DNA of 64,000 nucleotides from CAJBLF01 sp041675025. Its GTDB lineage: Bacteria; Patescibacteriota; Gracilibacteria; Absconditabacterales; Absconditicoccaceae. The DNA lies in assembly GCA_041675025.1 (NCBI GenBank), contig JBAYUS010000001.1:1-64000 (forward strand), given 5' to 3'. Shown here in pieces: positions 42,567-52,573 of this stretch (positions are counted from its first letter, which is position 1; each line of letters opens with the position of its first letter). Under the pieces are notes generated by a model. It was not told the origin of the DNA, did not search any database, and saw nothing but the letters and a program-made list of their open reading frames with translations. The translations under genes were made by a program, and so were the position numbers.

Positions 42567-43332
42567 TCAGATTATCGATAGATTGCTCGGTGAGCAACAA
42601 CAAAAAAAATCCGTTGAAATCGATAAATTTGCAGAAGATAGTCAAGTATTGATCACGACATCAAGAGTCGTCAGCATCAGATATAGAATTTATTTTATAG
42701 TTCTCTTGCTGGTTCTCGTGATTTTCGGAAATAATATTCTTCTCCCTACATGGGATAAATTCCAAACGACGCAAACGGAAGTGAGTGATATCAATCTCCA
42801 GATTTCTAGCTTTGAAACTAGAAAATTACAATCTAACGCTGATCAAAAATTGATCCAAAAAATCGAAGATCAACAATCAAATATCATTTCATGTCTCAAT
42901 ACGAGAACAAATTGTAGTGCTATAGATCCAGCATTGAGAACTAATTTTTCTTTTGCGAGATCATATATTCAACTCAACAATTTGACTGATCCCAAAATGT
43001 TCGTCAACGAAAAAATATTACTTACAAACATTAATGAATATTTATTGAGAAATCCTGTAACCAAAATGAAAAATGGATTGATCAACAAAATAGCAATCGG
43101 AGAACCAAAACAATTCTTCTGAAATCTCTATTACGTTCCACTCAAACTCAACGTTACGTTTGATACCAAAGACGCATTGCTTTCTTTCATCGACAATGTA
43201 GAGAAGAGAGTACTCGCTGACGAGAATTATCGTGTCTTATACAAGATTGATAAAGTGAATTATGATATAGCTAATTACACTACGCAACAGAAGGTGGATA
43301 TTGATTTGAATGCTTATTATTACACTGATTAA
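42535..43332 (+). CDS. PilO-like type IV pilus assembly protein, 265 aa
   Basis: Cytosolic Gln/Lys-rich N-terminus, a transmembrane helix (about residues 52-70, FIVLLLVLVIFGNNILLP), a coiled coil (EVSDINLQISSFETRKLQSN) and a periplasmic domain with LYYVPLKLNVTFDTKDALLS, where the family's second ferredoxin-like fold lies. Ends with IDLNAYYYTD. One TGA-Gly at 43120. Starts inside the preceding gene and is followed by a MITE-like repeat before pilC. Confidence 0.6.
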
Positions 43333-43340
43333 CAGTGGTT

Positions 43341-43432
43341 GTCATTGCGAGGAATGTAGTGACGAAGCAATCCAAATAATAAAACAAAAAAATAGATTGC
43401 CACACCTCGTTGTCACTCGGTTTGCAATGACC
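43341..43432. repeat. MITE-like repeat with GTCATTGC ends
   Basis: GTCATTGCGAGGAATGTAGT then GACGAAGCAATCC at the left, and GATTGCCACACCTCGTTGTC then ACTCGGTTTGCAATGAC at the right: inverted 8-bp ends (GTCATTGC / GCAATGAC) and internal inverted AAGCAATC/GATTGC. This sequence type is known from several unrelated bacteria as a small non-autonomous element. Sits between pilO-like and pilC genes. Confidence 0.75.
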
Positions 43433-43475
43433 AAATAAAAAACAACAAATAAACATTTAAAATTTATATTTATAT

Positions 43476-44612
43476 ATGGTAAAAAAAGAAAAACAAGACA
43501 CACAAGAGTACAAAGCTGGTCCGATCGATGGTATGATCGTATCTACTTTACAATCCATGGATAGAGGAAGTTTCTGATCCAAGGATAAAATTTTGTTTTT
43601 CAAAGAAGTCGCTTATCTTTTAAGTGGTGGCGTTTCTCTCGTAGAGGCAATGAATATCATCGGTCAAAGCTCAGATAATTACGCGCTCAAAGAAATCTCA
43701 AGAAATATTTTAGCTTTCCTTCGTGTGGGAAAAAGTTTTTCTTATGCATTAAATAGACTGCCAGATTATTTCGATCAAGGTGATTATACTATCGTGAAAG
43801 CATGAGAAATGTCAGGTAATCTGCCTATGATTTTGCAATCACTTGCGACAGAATATGTATACATTAGAGATATGAAAAATAAATATGTCGGTGCGTTGAT
43901 CTATCCAGCGATCCTTATTGTAGTAGCTATCGTCGCCGTGTTTGCATTATTCCTATTGGTGTTACCCAATATCTTCTCTATCGCTGAAAGTTTCCAAAAT
44001 CTTCAATTGCCGTGGATTACGAGAGCGCTGCAAAGTACTTCCGTATTTTTCCAGACACAATGGAAAACTATTCTATGAGTTGTTGCTGGTCTTTCCTTGG
44101 TCGGTGGAGTATTCTTCTCTACAGAATTTGGTAAAAAAAGTCGATTTAGTTTCTTACTCAACGTTCCGTTGATTGGTAAGATGACTAAATATTTTTACGT
44201 AGTAAAATTTTGTAGATATACAAAACTTATGATGACTGCAGGTATGAATTATATCCAGACCTTTCAATTGCTTAGAGATATCTTAGGGATTCCTGCTTAT
44301 ACCAACATGATCGAACGTGTATTAGTCGGTTTAGGAAAATGAGAAACTATTTACAATACCTTACAATATGAAACTGATCTGATTCCTTCCGACGTATCAG
44401 TGATGATCAAGGTCGGTGAAGAAACGGCGAATCTCTCCAATTCTTTGGAAAACGTTCTCAAGATGTATGAAGAAGATTTGAATACTATTATCACTCAATC
44501 ATCTAAGATTATCGAACCTGTCATGTTGATTTTCGTAGGTTGAATCGTTGTTGTCATTGCGCTTGGAATCTTCGGATTAATTCTTCAAATTATGGAGTGA
44601 GCAGGAATGTAA
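43476..44612 (+). CDS. pilC: Type IV pilus inner-membrane platform protein PilC, 378 aa
   Basis: Platform on which the pilus ATPases act. T2SF domain copies: FFKEVAYLLSGGVSLVEAMN with KAGEMSGNLPMILQSLATEY, then FCRYTKLMMTAGMNYIQTFQ with IKVGEETANLSNSLENVLKM. Three main hydrophobic regions (LIYPAILIVVAIVAVFALFL near residue 150, a second near 200, and LIFVGGIVVVIALGIFGLIL at the end). TGA encodes Gly in KAGEMSG and in the last helix. PilB, PilT and the peptidase PilD are not in the window. Confidence 0.92.
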
Positions 44613-44768
44613 GACTAAAAGATGTTCCTCCTTTACTGGAAGGAGGTGTCGAAGGCGGAGGATTTTGTTACTTTCGTAAAATCTCCCATCCGTAAATACG
44701 GATATCCCCAGACTTCGCTGAGGACAAGCCTCCCTCTTTCAAATAAAGAGGGTACAAATAAATTAAAA
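44613..44768. repeat. Dispersed repeat B, copy 3 with flanking palindromes
   Basis: TTCCTCCTTTACTGGAAGGA hairpin, then TCCCATCCGTAAATACGGATA and the repeat B core CCAGACTTCGCTGAGGACAA (44708-44727), then CCTCCCTCTTTCAAATAAAG and AGGG. No coding ORF. Confidence 0.65.
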
Positions 44769-44770
44769 TA

Positions 44771-44802
44771 AAAAAAAACTGTCTTTGTGACAGTTTTTTA
44801 TT
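44771..44802. terminator. Terminator
   Basis: AAAAAAAACTGTCTTTGTGA then CAGTTTTTTA: AAACTGTC/GACAGTTT stem with flanking A and T runs; serves the minus-strand DUF1624 gene (stop at 44815). Confidence 0.85.
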
Positions 44803-44814
44803 TATGATCACTAT

Positions 44815-45510
44815 TTAGCTTAGAAGCTTTATCACATACAATATTCATATGATAATTGGCTGATGAATCAGATAAATGATCAATGTATTTCTCCCGACAA
44901 AATCGATAGGAGCGAAATGTAATGTCTTTCAGAATACGTTTTGTTTTGTTGTATAAAATATTTTTGATAATCACATACCTATAAGATATATACCGAACCA
45001 TGGAATCAAAGGATAAAAATCTGCTGATTGAAATGATTTGCTGACGATTCACACAAAGAAAAGATAGTCTGAATTCATATGTATGGTATTTATCCGGAAT
45101 CATGCTACGATTATTCATATTCCTATCAGAATTGATAGATACTTATTACTTTTACTAAACAACAGTGCGACTAAGCTGCTTAATGCAAAAAAATGTATTA
45201 TACCAAATTTTATAAACGTAGCGTCGCTATAAAAATACGTTGCCACGCTTATGATAATTGCTATACCAGCCAATAATAAAAATCTCTTGAGATTGAATCT
45301 ACCGAACGAATATACTATCCCTGAGATCAATATAAACAGAATAGCAGAAATTTTACCAATATAAAAATTTATTCAGAAAGCGTAAGAAACGTCATATCCA
45401 AACATCTCTTTCATAGACCAGATAAGATGAAAATATATCATCAGAATTAATGCAATTCCTCTGAGAAAATCAAGTTCTGTGATTCTTGTTTTTTTGATAA
45501 GAGTAATCAT
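44815..45510 (-). CDS. DUF1624 (acyltransferase-like) membrane protein, 231 aa
   Basis: Begins MITLIKKTRITELDFLRGIA, then LILMIYFHLIWSMKEM; the RxxxxDxLRGxA start with a nearby His is the DUF1624 / heparan-alpha-glucosaminide N-acetyltransferase-like signature. Seven or eight transmembrane segments (including FILISGIVYSFGRFN, LLLAGIAIIISVATYFY, FYPLIPWFGIYLIGMGL) and a C-terminal NTLIIYLIHQPIIIGILYVI. Two in-frame TGA codons (45115 and others) show it is one gene; an unrelated 106-aa frame at 44798-45118 is a shadow. Likely modifies an envelope sugar. Confidence 0.85.
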
Positions 45511-45538
45511 AAAGACGCTAACTATGTGATAAAGAAAA

Positions 45539-45559
45539 GCCTGTACCGAAATACAGGCC
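45539..45559. terminator. Hairpin between DUF1624 gene and copA
   Basis: GCCTGTACCGAAATACAGGC forms a 7-bp stem (GCCTGTA/TACAGGC) 18 bp after the copA TAA. T runs are weak on either side. Confidence 0.5.
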
Positions 45560-45576
45560 CTTTCCTATTGGTTATA

Positions 45577-48500
45577 TTACTTTCCTATTGGTACAAAATG
45601 CATCATATCCAAAAGCGTATACGTTTTTTTTGGTAATCATGCGATGATATACTCCTTTCAATCTTCTTCTATTGTATCAAAGAGTTTGTTGAATTCTTTT
45701 TCTCATCTCATTTCTGTTGCGACATCATATCCTAGATAGATAGCGATATATTCTTTATCGTCTATAGTATATATTGGTTTTTTTGGATTGATGATGTTTT
45801 TGAATTGTACAGGAATATTATTTTCATCGTAACTATAAAACATTTCTGCACCATCAAATGATGTTTCTTCCATAGTTACTGAATTACCTTTTACTGCGAG
45901 AAATTTAAATCATCTTGTATTCATGACGTGTATTTCATCCAATAGCGTATTTGTTGGTCACAAAATTCCTACTATTTTTACCGTTCATAAGCCAAAGAAT
46001 CCTGATAAACTATCTCATACTTTATTAATCAATCTTTCTCTTTTCATCATCTGTGCTTCCTTGTATCCTATAACCATTTCTGCTCAGTCGGATCACATTA
46101 CTCCTGTCCCTTCGATGATAGGAAATTCATCTGTGATAGTGTCGCTTCCCAAGAAGAGTTTAGGTACGCCTGTCGGAGTGAATCAGATTTTATTTGGAGT
46201 ATTGATAATAAATTGATTGATATCTGTTTTGATTCATGGATTATTTATATTTACTCAGAAGGTGATGTTTTCTCCGTTTCCTAGTTTAGCGAAGTTCCAA
46301 AAGAAACTTATAAACACTACGGTCATAATGAACGGAGCGAAGAGAGAAATTCGGTTTTCCTTTTTTGGACTGAAGAATTTCAGCAACAAAGAATTCAATA
46401 CTACGGATACTGAACTCATCGCCATTGCCAATCCTGCGAATTCTGGCTTTAGTGTAAGTCCCCAGGTTGCAAGCACTCCAGCTGCGATAGGTATTCATAA
46501 GGTGTTATAAAATAATGCGAAGAACATATTCTGTTTGATTTTATTCACCGTCGCTTTACTGAGTTTGATAGCTGTTAGTACGTCATTCAAATCGTTTCTC
46601 ATGATGACAACGCTTCATGATTCCATCGCTACATCAGCTCCTGAACCCATAGCAATACCGACATCAGCTTGCGTCAGTGCAGGGGAGTCGTTGATTCCAT
46701 CACCGACCATCGCTACTATATATCATTGATCCTGTAGCTCCTTGATTTTCATCGCTTTGTGTTGCGGCAATACTTGCGCTAGAACGTGATCTATTCCTAC
46801 TTGACGTGCTATCGCTTCAGCCGTCCTTTGATTGTCTCCGGTGATCATGTAGACGATCAGGCCTGCTTTTTTCAACCTTGCAACGGCCTCGGCTGAACTT
46901 GCTTTTACGGTGTCTGCAACTGCGACAATACCAATCATTTCTTTATCGGTTGCGAGCAACATGACTGTTTTTCCTTCAGATTCTAATTGTTCTATCTGAT
47001 AGAGATTTTCGATGCCGATATGTTTTTCTGCCAATAAGACTTTGGTACCAAAAAGATATATCTGACCATTGATTATTCATTGGACTCCTTTTCACGGAAT
47101 CGCTTCAAATTTATCTACATTGCCTATCATGGGAATCATATTCGTTTTTCCGTGATTGACAATAGCTTCCGCTAATGGGTGTTCTGACTTCGCTTCTAGA
47201 GCGATAGCAATTTGTATAAGTTGTTGTTCATCGAAACCATTCACTCCTACGATGTCCGTCACTTGCGGTTTTCCTTCGGTGATAGTCCCTGTCTTATCAA
47301 AGATGATAGTATTCACTTTACAAAGTTTTTCCAATGGTTCACCTCATTTGATAAGGATACCATTCTGTGCTCATTTTCCTGTTCCTACCATCAATGCTGT
47401 CGGTGTTGCTAATCCAAGTGCACACGGACACGCGATGACGATCACTGCTGAAAAGTATAATAGTGACGCAGTCAGTCCGGCTCCTACGATGAAGAACCAA
47501 ACAACGAATACGAGTAGTGCTATAATGATTACTGTCGGTACGAATATTGCTGAGATTTTATCTGCGAATCATTGGATAGGCGCTTTGGATCATTGCGCTT
47601 CTTGAATGAGTCTGATGATCTGCGCAAGCGCGGTTTCATTTCCTACTTTCGTGGTCTCCATCTCAAAGCTTCATAACTTGTTTATCGTTCCTCCGAATAC
47701 TTTAGCTCCTACCATTTTTTCGATAGGAATGCTTTCTCCGGTAAGCATAGATTCATCAATACTTGAATGTCATGAAACCAAAACTCCATCGATAGGCACC
47801 TTTTCGCCTGGTTTTACGATGATAATATCTCATTTTTTCACTTGTTCAATCGGCACGTCTACTATAGTAGTTCATCTTTTTACTTTAGCAGTCTTTGGAG
47901 CAAGTCCCATAAGTTTCGCTATAGTCTGTGATGTTGATCACTTCGCTTTCGCTTCCAAAAATTTTCCAAGCGCTACGAACATGATCAATAATCCCGCTAC
48001 TTCAAAATAGATATTTGGAATCTTTTCTGCGTTCAGTCCTATAAATGATCAGGTCTGATAGAAAAATAAAAATAAATTGTACAGACTATAGAAGAATGCC
48101 ACACCTGTTCCGATAGAGATCAATGAAAACATATTGAATGTCTTCATCTTGAATGCTGACCAAGCTCACTTGAAAAAATCAGCTCCTATAATAAATAGTA
48201 TGGGCGTCGTAAGTATCAGTGAAATAATTGCCGTCCATGGCATGATTATTTTTTCTAGCGGTAATAGTCCAGGAAAGAAATCATAGAACATAAACGCAAC
48301 CATAGGTATACTGAGGATTGCAGATCGTAGAAATTTTCTTCCTCGATGTTTAGTTTCTTTGATTCTTTTTTCCATTTCATTTGACGCATGATTTTCGTCT
48401 ACAATATTTCCTCTATATCAAGCAGCTTCTACCGCTTTGAGTAATTCTTCTTTTGATGCTGTCATAGGATCAATCTTGATCATAGCTTGTTCAGAAGAAA

Positions 48501-48903
48501 AATTTACACTAGCTTGAAGCACTCCTGGTGTCTTTCTGAGTGACTTTTCTATGAGCAATGCACAGCTGCTGCAATGCATGCCGTCGATATCGATAGATAC
48601 CATTTTGCTATTTGTATCAGTCGCTTGTTCTACTGGTAAAGCTTCGTTCTTGGTTTCAGGGAGCAGTTTTCAGGGAACAGGTTCCTTTCACTTTTCCATA
48701 GCTGAATAGCCAGTTCATTCACTTACTAACTTTATGATATTATTTTTATTAGTTTTTTTCTCGTCATAATTTACTTCAGTCTCTTTCTTATCTAGAAAAA
48801 CTGATACTGATTTTATTCCCTTTGTACCATCCAAACTTGCATGAATTAACTTCTCGCAAGACTTACAATGGATGTCGGGGATAGATAAAAGTATTTTTTG
48901 CAT
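45577..48903 (-). CDS. copA: Copper-exporting P1B-type ATPase CopA with C-terminal extension, 1108 aa
   Basis: Exports Cu+ using ATP. Two N-terminal HMA domains with CxxC (IPDIHCKSCEKLIHASL near residue 10; IDGMHCSSCALLIEKSL near residue 108). Core motifs: TGES in SMLTGESIPIEK, the ion-binding CPC in VIACPCALGLATPTAL, the phosphorylated Asp in TIIFDKTGTITEGKPQ, the HP locus in KSEHPLAEAI, and GDGINDSPALTQADVG. The reading frame does not end after the last helix pair (about residue 882) but runs 225 residues more (IGFTPTGVPKLFLGSDT to HFVPIGK), an extension I cannot identify. Over a dozen TGA-Gly codons. Last gene of the copper operon. Confidence 0.93.
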
Positions 48904-48926
48904 GTTGATAATATAAATAATAAAAA

Positions 48927-49085
48927 TTATTTTACTGTTTGTTGTATTTTTTGTTCAGAAACTTTTTTTTCATCAAATTCTACAGTTGCAGTTTTGCCTG
49001 ATACGGATACTGTTTTCACACCAGGTACCATTTTAATAAGCTTTACACAAGCTTCACAACTTATTTGTACTTTTGTAGTAGTCAT
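48927..49085 (-). CDS. Small HMA-domain copper chaperone (CopZ-like), 52 aa
   Basis: Reads MTTTKVQISCEACVKLIKMV and then PGVKTVSVSGKTATVEFDEK, with the CxxC metal site C-E-A-C. This is a minimal HMA domain lacking the last strand-helix unit of normal 65-70 residue CopZ; only 52 residues. It starts 45 bp after the cupredoxin gene and ends 23 bp before copA. Expected to hand Cu+ to CopA. No TGA. Confidence 0.8.
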   Translation of the reverse strand: MTTTKVQISCEACVKLIKMVPGVKTVSVSGKTATVEFDEKKVSEQKIQQTVK

Positions 49086-49129
49086 GATAAATAGATTTAA
49101 AAAATTAAAAGATTTGTAAGATTAAAAGA

Positions 49130-49720
49130 TTACTGAATTATAATTGCTCACTGATACATTCCCATATTTCCACAGACCACTTCGTAATTTCCTGCTTTGG
49201 CGTTGTTGATTACAACGGTGACAGGCACGCCATTTTTGACAGGATACACATTGTCATCCAATCATGGAAAGGTCATGTTATTCATACATCCACCACCATC
49301 TGCGGTTGGAGTAATAATTAATTTATAATTTTTACCTGCAGTCAAAGTCACTGTTTCAGGAACAAGAGCATATTCATTGTGTCCTATATTTACTGTTTCG
49401 TAACTTACTGTAGTATCTATTGTTGTACTGGTTGTTGGTGTTGTTATAGTAGTTGTTTTGTTTCCACCACATCATCCTCATCCACATCCTCAACCAACGC
49501 CACAAGACGAAGTAGAAGTAGTTGTTTTAACTCCTCATCAACATCATCATCATCCACATCACTGACTTGTTCAACAGGTTGTGCCTATCTGTGTAGTGGT
49601 ATTGTTACTTCTATCGAAAATTTCTCTTCATTGTGGACTAATAAAATATGCGATTACTACGAAAGCTATTATTCAAGCTATCATCCGTAGTCCTGAGTTA
49701 GATTGTTTTTTATGAGTCAT
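49130..49720 (-). CDS. Membrane-anchored cupredoxin with Cys-Gly spacer, 196 aa
   Basis: N-terminal transmembrane helix (MIAGIIAFVVIAYFI), then a spacer with two GCGGGGCGGG-type blocks and further single Cys, Thr-rich between them, then a plastocyanin-like domain with copper ligands: VTLTAGKNYKLIITPTADGG and VVCGNMGMYQGAIIIQ (Cys, Met; the usual His may be replaced). Many spacer glycines are TGA-encoded. It likely binds copper outside the membrane. Position between the TauE/SafE fusion gene and copZ supports a copper role. Confidence 0.8.
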
Positions 49721-49763
49721 TTTTTTTATATTAAAAGATTAAAAAATTTGGAAAATTAAAAGA

Positions 49764-51077
49764 TTACTGAACAATAATCTTTCCTTGGTACATACCCATA
49801 GTTCAACAAACTATATTGTATATTCCTTTTTGTATATTTGCAAACTTATAGGTGATGGGTTGGCCTTTGATGATGCGATTGACTGTACGATCAAGTCCTG
49901 GAATAAGAAGGCTTACCATACATCATTTCCCATTTTCACTTGGAGTGATTACGAGTTCGTAATTTTTTCCTGCAGTCAACGTAATAATTTCTGGTACGGT
50001 ATTTAGTCCATCATGTCCTACTTCTACGCGTTCATATCCTGTTGTAGAAGAAGTTATATTTTGATTATTGTTCGGCGTTGATGTCAATCATCCTAGTAAA
50101 CGTCGACCGTTCATGATCATGAATATTCCGAAAAAAACGATCAGTGTTCATATAATAGTATGAAGAAGTTTAAATTTCTTTTCCTTGATATATGAAGATC
50201 ATAATCCTACAGCGAATAACACGGGTGCAGTTCATACTGCGAACAAAGCCATTGCCAATCCTCATTGTAGAAAGTTACCAGTATTGATAGCAATTAATTG
50301 CATAGATAAAGTAAATCCACAGGGTAGAAAAAAGGTCAATGCACCGATGATCGGAGCAAACGCTGGATTTTTTGTCGTCAATGTTTTTTCTGACCAGCTC
50401 TTAGGTAAGTGTAATCCTGTAGACGTAATATTCGGAGCAAGTTTGAGAAGATGTAATCACATCCAAAGTACGACTATTCAAACTATTATCGTCAATATTG
50501 TCGTTGCAGTCAATGATAATGCTATGGCTTTCCCAAGTAGTCCTAATAATCCACCGAGAAGAAAAAATCACCCAATTCTTCCTGCTTGAAATGCGAGTTG
50601 AGTTTTTACATGTTCTTTGGTTCCTATTTTTGTGTCACCAAATTCTGAAAATCAGATAACGATACTTCCTACGATAGCAAGACAGGTAGATACTGACGCT
50701 ATGACTCCCATCAATAACGCTACACCAAAAGAAAGGTTATCACCTATAGAAGGAAGATATTGTACAACATCGAGCTTGTAAAAAATTACAGCAAAAATTC
50801 CTACAATTACAACAGAAGTTAATAAATGTTTTCGATTAATCTCTCTTTTATTCTGTTTAGGTTTACTATCAAGGATAGTATATCCTGCGTCTATAATCGC
50901 TTTTTGTATTTGAGGTAATAATATTTCATTACTTACTTCGATATCCATTACTCCTGCGCTTGCAGAAATATATTCTACTTTGACACCATCGATGGTCTCT
51001 GATGATTGTTTGATCAACATCTCACAAGATACGCAGTGCATACCTTTGATGTAGATTGTTTTTTTTATTTTGTTCAT
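49764..51077 (-). CDS. HMA domain - TauE/SafE-like transporter - cupredoxin fusion, 437 aa
   Basis: HMA domain at residues 1-70 (KTIYIKGMHCVSCEMLIKQS, CxxC), then about six to seven transmembrane helices of the TauE/SafE-DsbD type (VALLMGVIASVSTCLAIVGS, RIGGFFLLGGLLGLLGK, PIIGALTFFLPCGFTLSMQL with PCGF), and a C-terminal cupredoxin (LTAGKNYELVITPSENGK and NIVCGTMGMYQGKIIVQ). This architecture suggests handling copper from outside to inside or vice versa; the reaction is not known. TGA encodes Gly in several helices and in the cupredoxin site. In the copper operon, 5' of the single cupredoxin gene. Confidence 0.85.
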
Positions 51078-51162
51078 AATACATATAAAAAAATAAAGAC
51101 ATGTATATAAGTAATGTATTCATAATATATTTATATATGAAAATTACTATACAAGCCCTTTA

Positions 51163-51552
51163 TTAACTTAATTGTACTATAATACCAAAAAGATCAGAAA
51201 ATTTATTGTACTTGATGTTCGTGTTTCGTCAAGGACTCCAAGCTATGTATTGTTTATATGTGCTTGGTTTATAAGGATCTTTTACGAGATAATTGAGTGT
51301 TGGTATATTATTTGTTAGATGTTGTACATATTCTACTTGTATCTGTGTATTTGAATATTCGCTTGAAAAAGCGAGTTCACAGCAATTAATGTTTTGTGTT
51401 TTATCTGTTGATGATTGTTGATGGGTTTGACAATGTCACATTTCCATTTCATTGTTTGCATGTGAAAAAATTCCCATAGTACTTGCATGTACAAGTGTAT
51501 TTATGGAGAGTATATATAACATAAGTGCTATTATTGAGAAGAGTTTCTTCAT
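51163..51552 (-). CDS. Small secreted His/Met/Cys protein, 129 aa
   Basis: Signal peptide MKKLFSIIALMLYILSINTL then a mature part with NNEMEMGHCQTHQQSS and NINCCELAFSSEYSN: Met, His and Cys clustered as in copper-binding periplasmic proteins. The C-terminal half (VQHLTNNIPTLNYLVKDPY) is of unknown type. Two TGA-Gly near the end. Follows csoR by 33 bp; role in copper sequestration is inferred from composition and place. Confidence 0.75.
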
Positions 51553-51585
51553 ATACTGTTTTAAAATAAAGTTATTATACTTTGA

Positions 51586-51867
51586 TTACTTGTTTTGAGC
51601 TGTTTTTACTATGGTCAGTATTTCGTCAATCATACCATTCATTTTTTTCTTGTCATTGACTTTGATGGCGTCTACGAAACAACAATGGAGATGTCAGTCA
51701 AGAAGTTGTAAATTTATGTTCTTCAATAGTCCGATAACTGCTAGATTTTGTTGAACAATATCTATACAGTATTCATCTTTTTCTGCCATGGTGATTATTT
51801 TATCCAACAAACTTCTTGCTTTCTTGAAAGCTATAAGTTGTTTCTTTTTTTGATCGTTTGTATGCAT
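51586..51867 (-). CDS. csoR: Copper-sensing repressor CsoR, 93 aa
   Basis: All-helical repressor released from DNA by Cu+. Metal ligands follow the C-H-C rule: DEYCIDIVQQNLAVIG gives the first Cys, GHLHCCFVDAI the His and second Cys (with an additional adjacent Cys). ATG 51867 (MHTNDQKKKQ) is preferred to ATG 51894 because CsoR proteins start near this helix and the promoter -10 is only 18 bp from 51894. First gene of the copper operon (csoR, secreted protein, HMA-TauE fusion, cupredoxin, copZ, copA). One TGA-Gly. Confidence 0.93.
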
Positions 51868-51892
51868 ATTCTCTAGTAAATATAAATTTCCC

Positions 51893-51911
51893 ATACCTGG
51901 GGGGTAGGTAT
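51893..51911. promoter_or_regulatory. Candidate CsoR operator
   Basis: ATACCTGGGGGGTAGGTAT: inverted ATACCT/AGGTAT with a G7 centre, which resembles the GC-rich, pseudo-dyad operators of CsoR. It lies immediately downstream of the -10 box of the copper operon promoter, so CsoR binding would block transcription start. Only GC-rich patch in an AT-rich intergenic region. Confidence 0.7.
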
Positions 51912-51939
51912 AGTATACTCAAAAAAAAATAAAATGCAA
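51912..51939 (-). promoter_or_regulatory. Copper operon promoter
   Basis: Minus strand TTGCAT (51934-51939) and TATACT (51912-51917) with 16 bp spacing, abutting the candidate operator. Confidence 0.7.
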
Positions 51940-52053
51940 ATCTAAATTTGAACTAACAACTAACAGTGAACAACTAACAATATTGGATTTTTTTTTGTTG
52001 AAAGCTCTCTGGTAATCACTACATATACATATATTCTTTATTTACTCGTCTAG

Positions 52054-52548
52054 ATGAAAAAAGCATTCACGCTTATAGAGATGGTTATCGTGCTTTTGAT
52101 AGTTGGTATCTTGATGGCAGCTACGATGAGATTTGGTTCTAATCGTATCGTCGATCTCAAAGCACAATCTATCAAAGAACAATTTGTCGGATATTATAAT
52201 GATATATATGGTCAGAATATGACTTCAAGTTTTCGTGATGGAAAAAAATATAAAACACTAACTATCAGTTTCCAAAGTGGAATGTGGTATCAAGTGGATT
52301 TTAATGCTCCTGTTGTAGAACCAAAACTTTCTTCACTTACTTTCCGTGAGTTGATGGTTGATGATCAAACAACAGATATTGTTGCTCTTCAGTTTACTCC
52401 ATATATGCTTTGATGTCCAATAACTTCATCACAATGAACTACAGGAAATATATTCTCTTTTCAAACATATGTGCCAGAAAACGGAAAACAATATTGTTTT
52501 GAAATTCTTTCTGAAACCTGTAAACTCATTGAGACCCGCTGTAAATAA
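52054..52548 (+). CDS. Type IV prepilin-like protein, 164 aa
   Basis: Begins MKKAFTLIEMVIVLLIVGIL: prepilin leader KKA, Phe at +1, Glu at +5, then a hydrophobic helix. The -1 residue is Ala, where peptidases usually prefer Gly. The rest is an alpha/beta head with two C-terminal Cys (QYCFEILSETCKLIETRCK). Three TGA-Gly codons. First of four successive pilin-like genes. Confidence 0.88.
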
Positions 52549-52573
52549 TATTTAAACGATTACTCTATATTTT

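Noticed and set aside
44798..45118. 106-aa minus-strand frame beginning MNNRSMIPDKYHTYEF
   Set aside because: It overlaps the DUF1624 gene in another frame. The DUF1624 frame, read with TGA as Gly, is continuous, multi-pass and ends in a typical NTLIIYLIHQP helix.
46217..48010. Series of plus-strand frames opposite copA
   Set aside because: All lie antisense to recognisable CopA motifs; no domain similarity.
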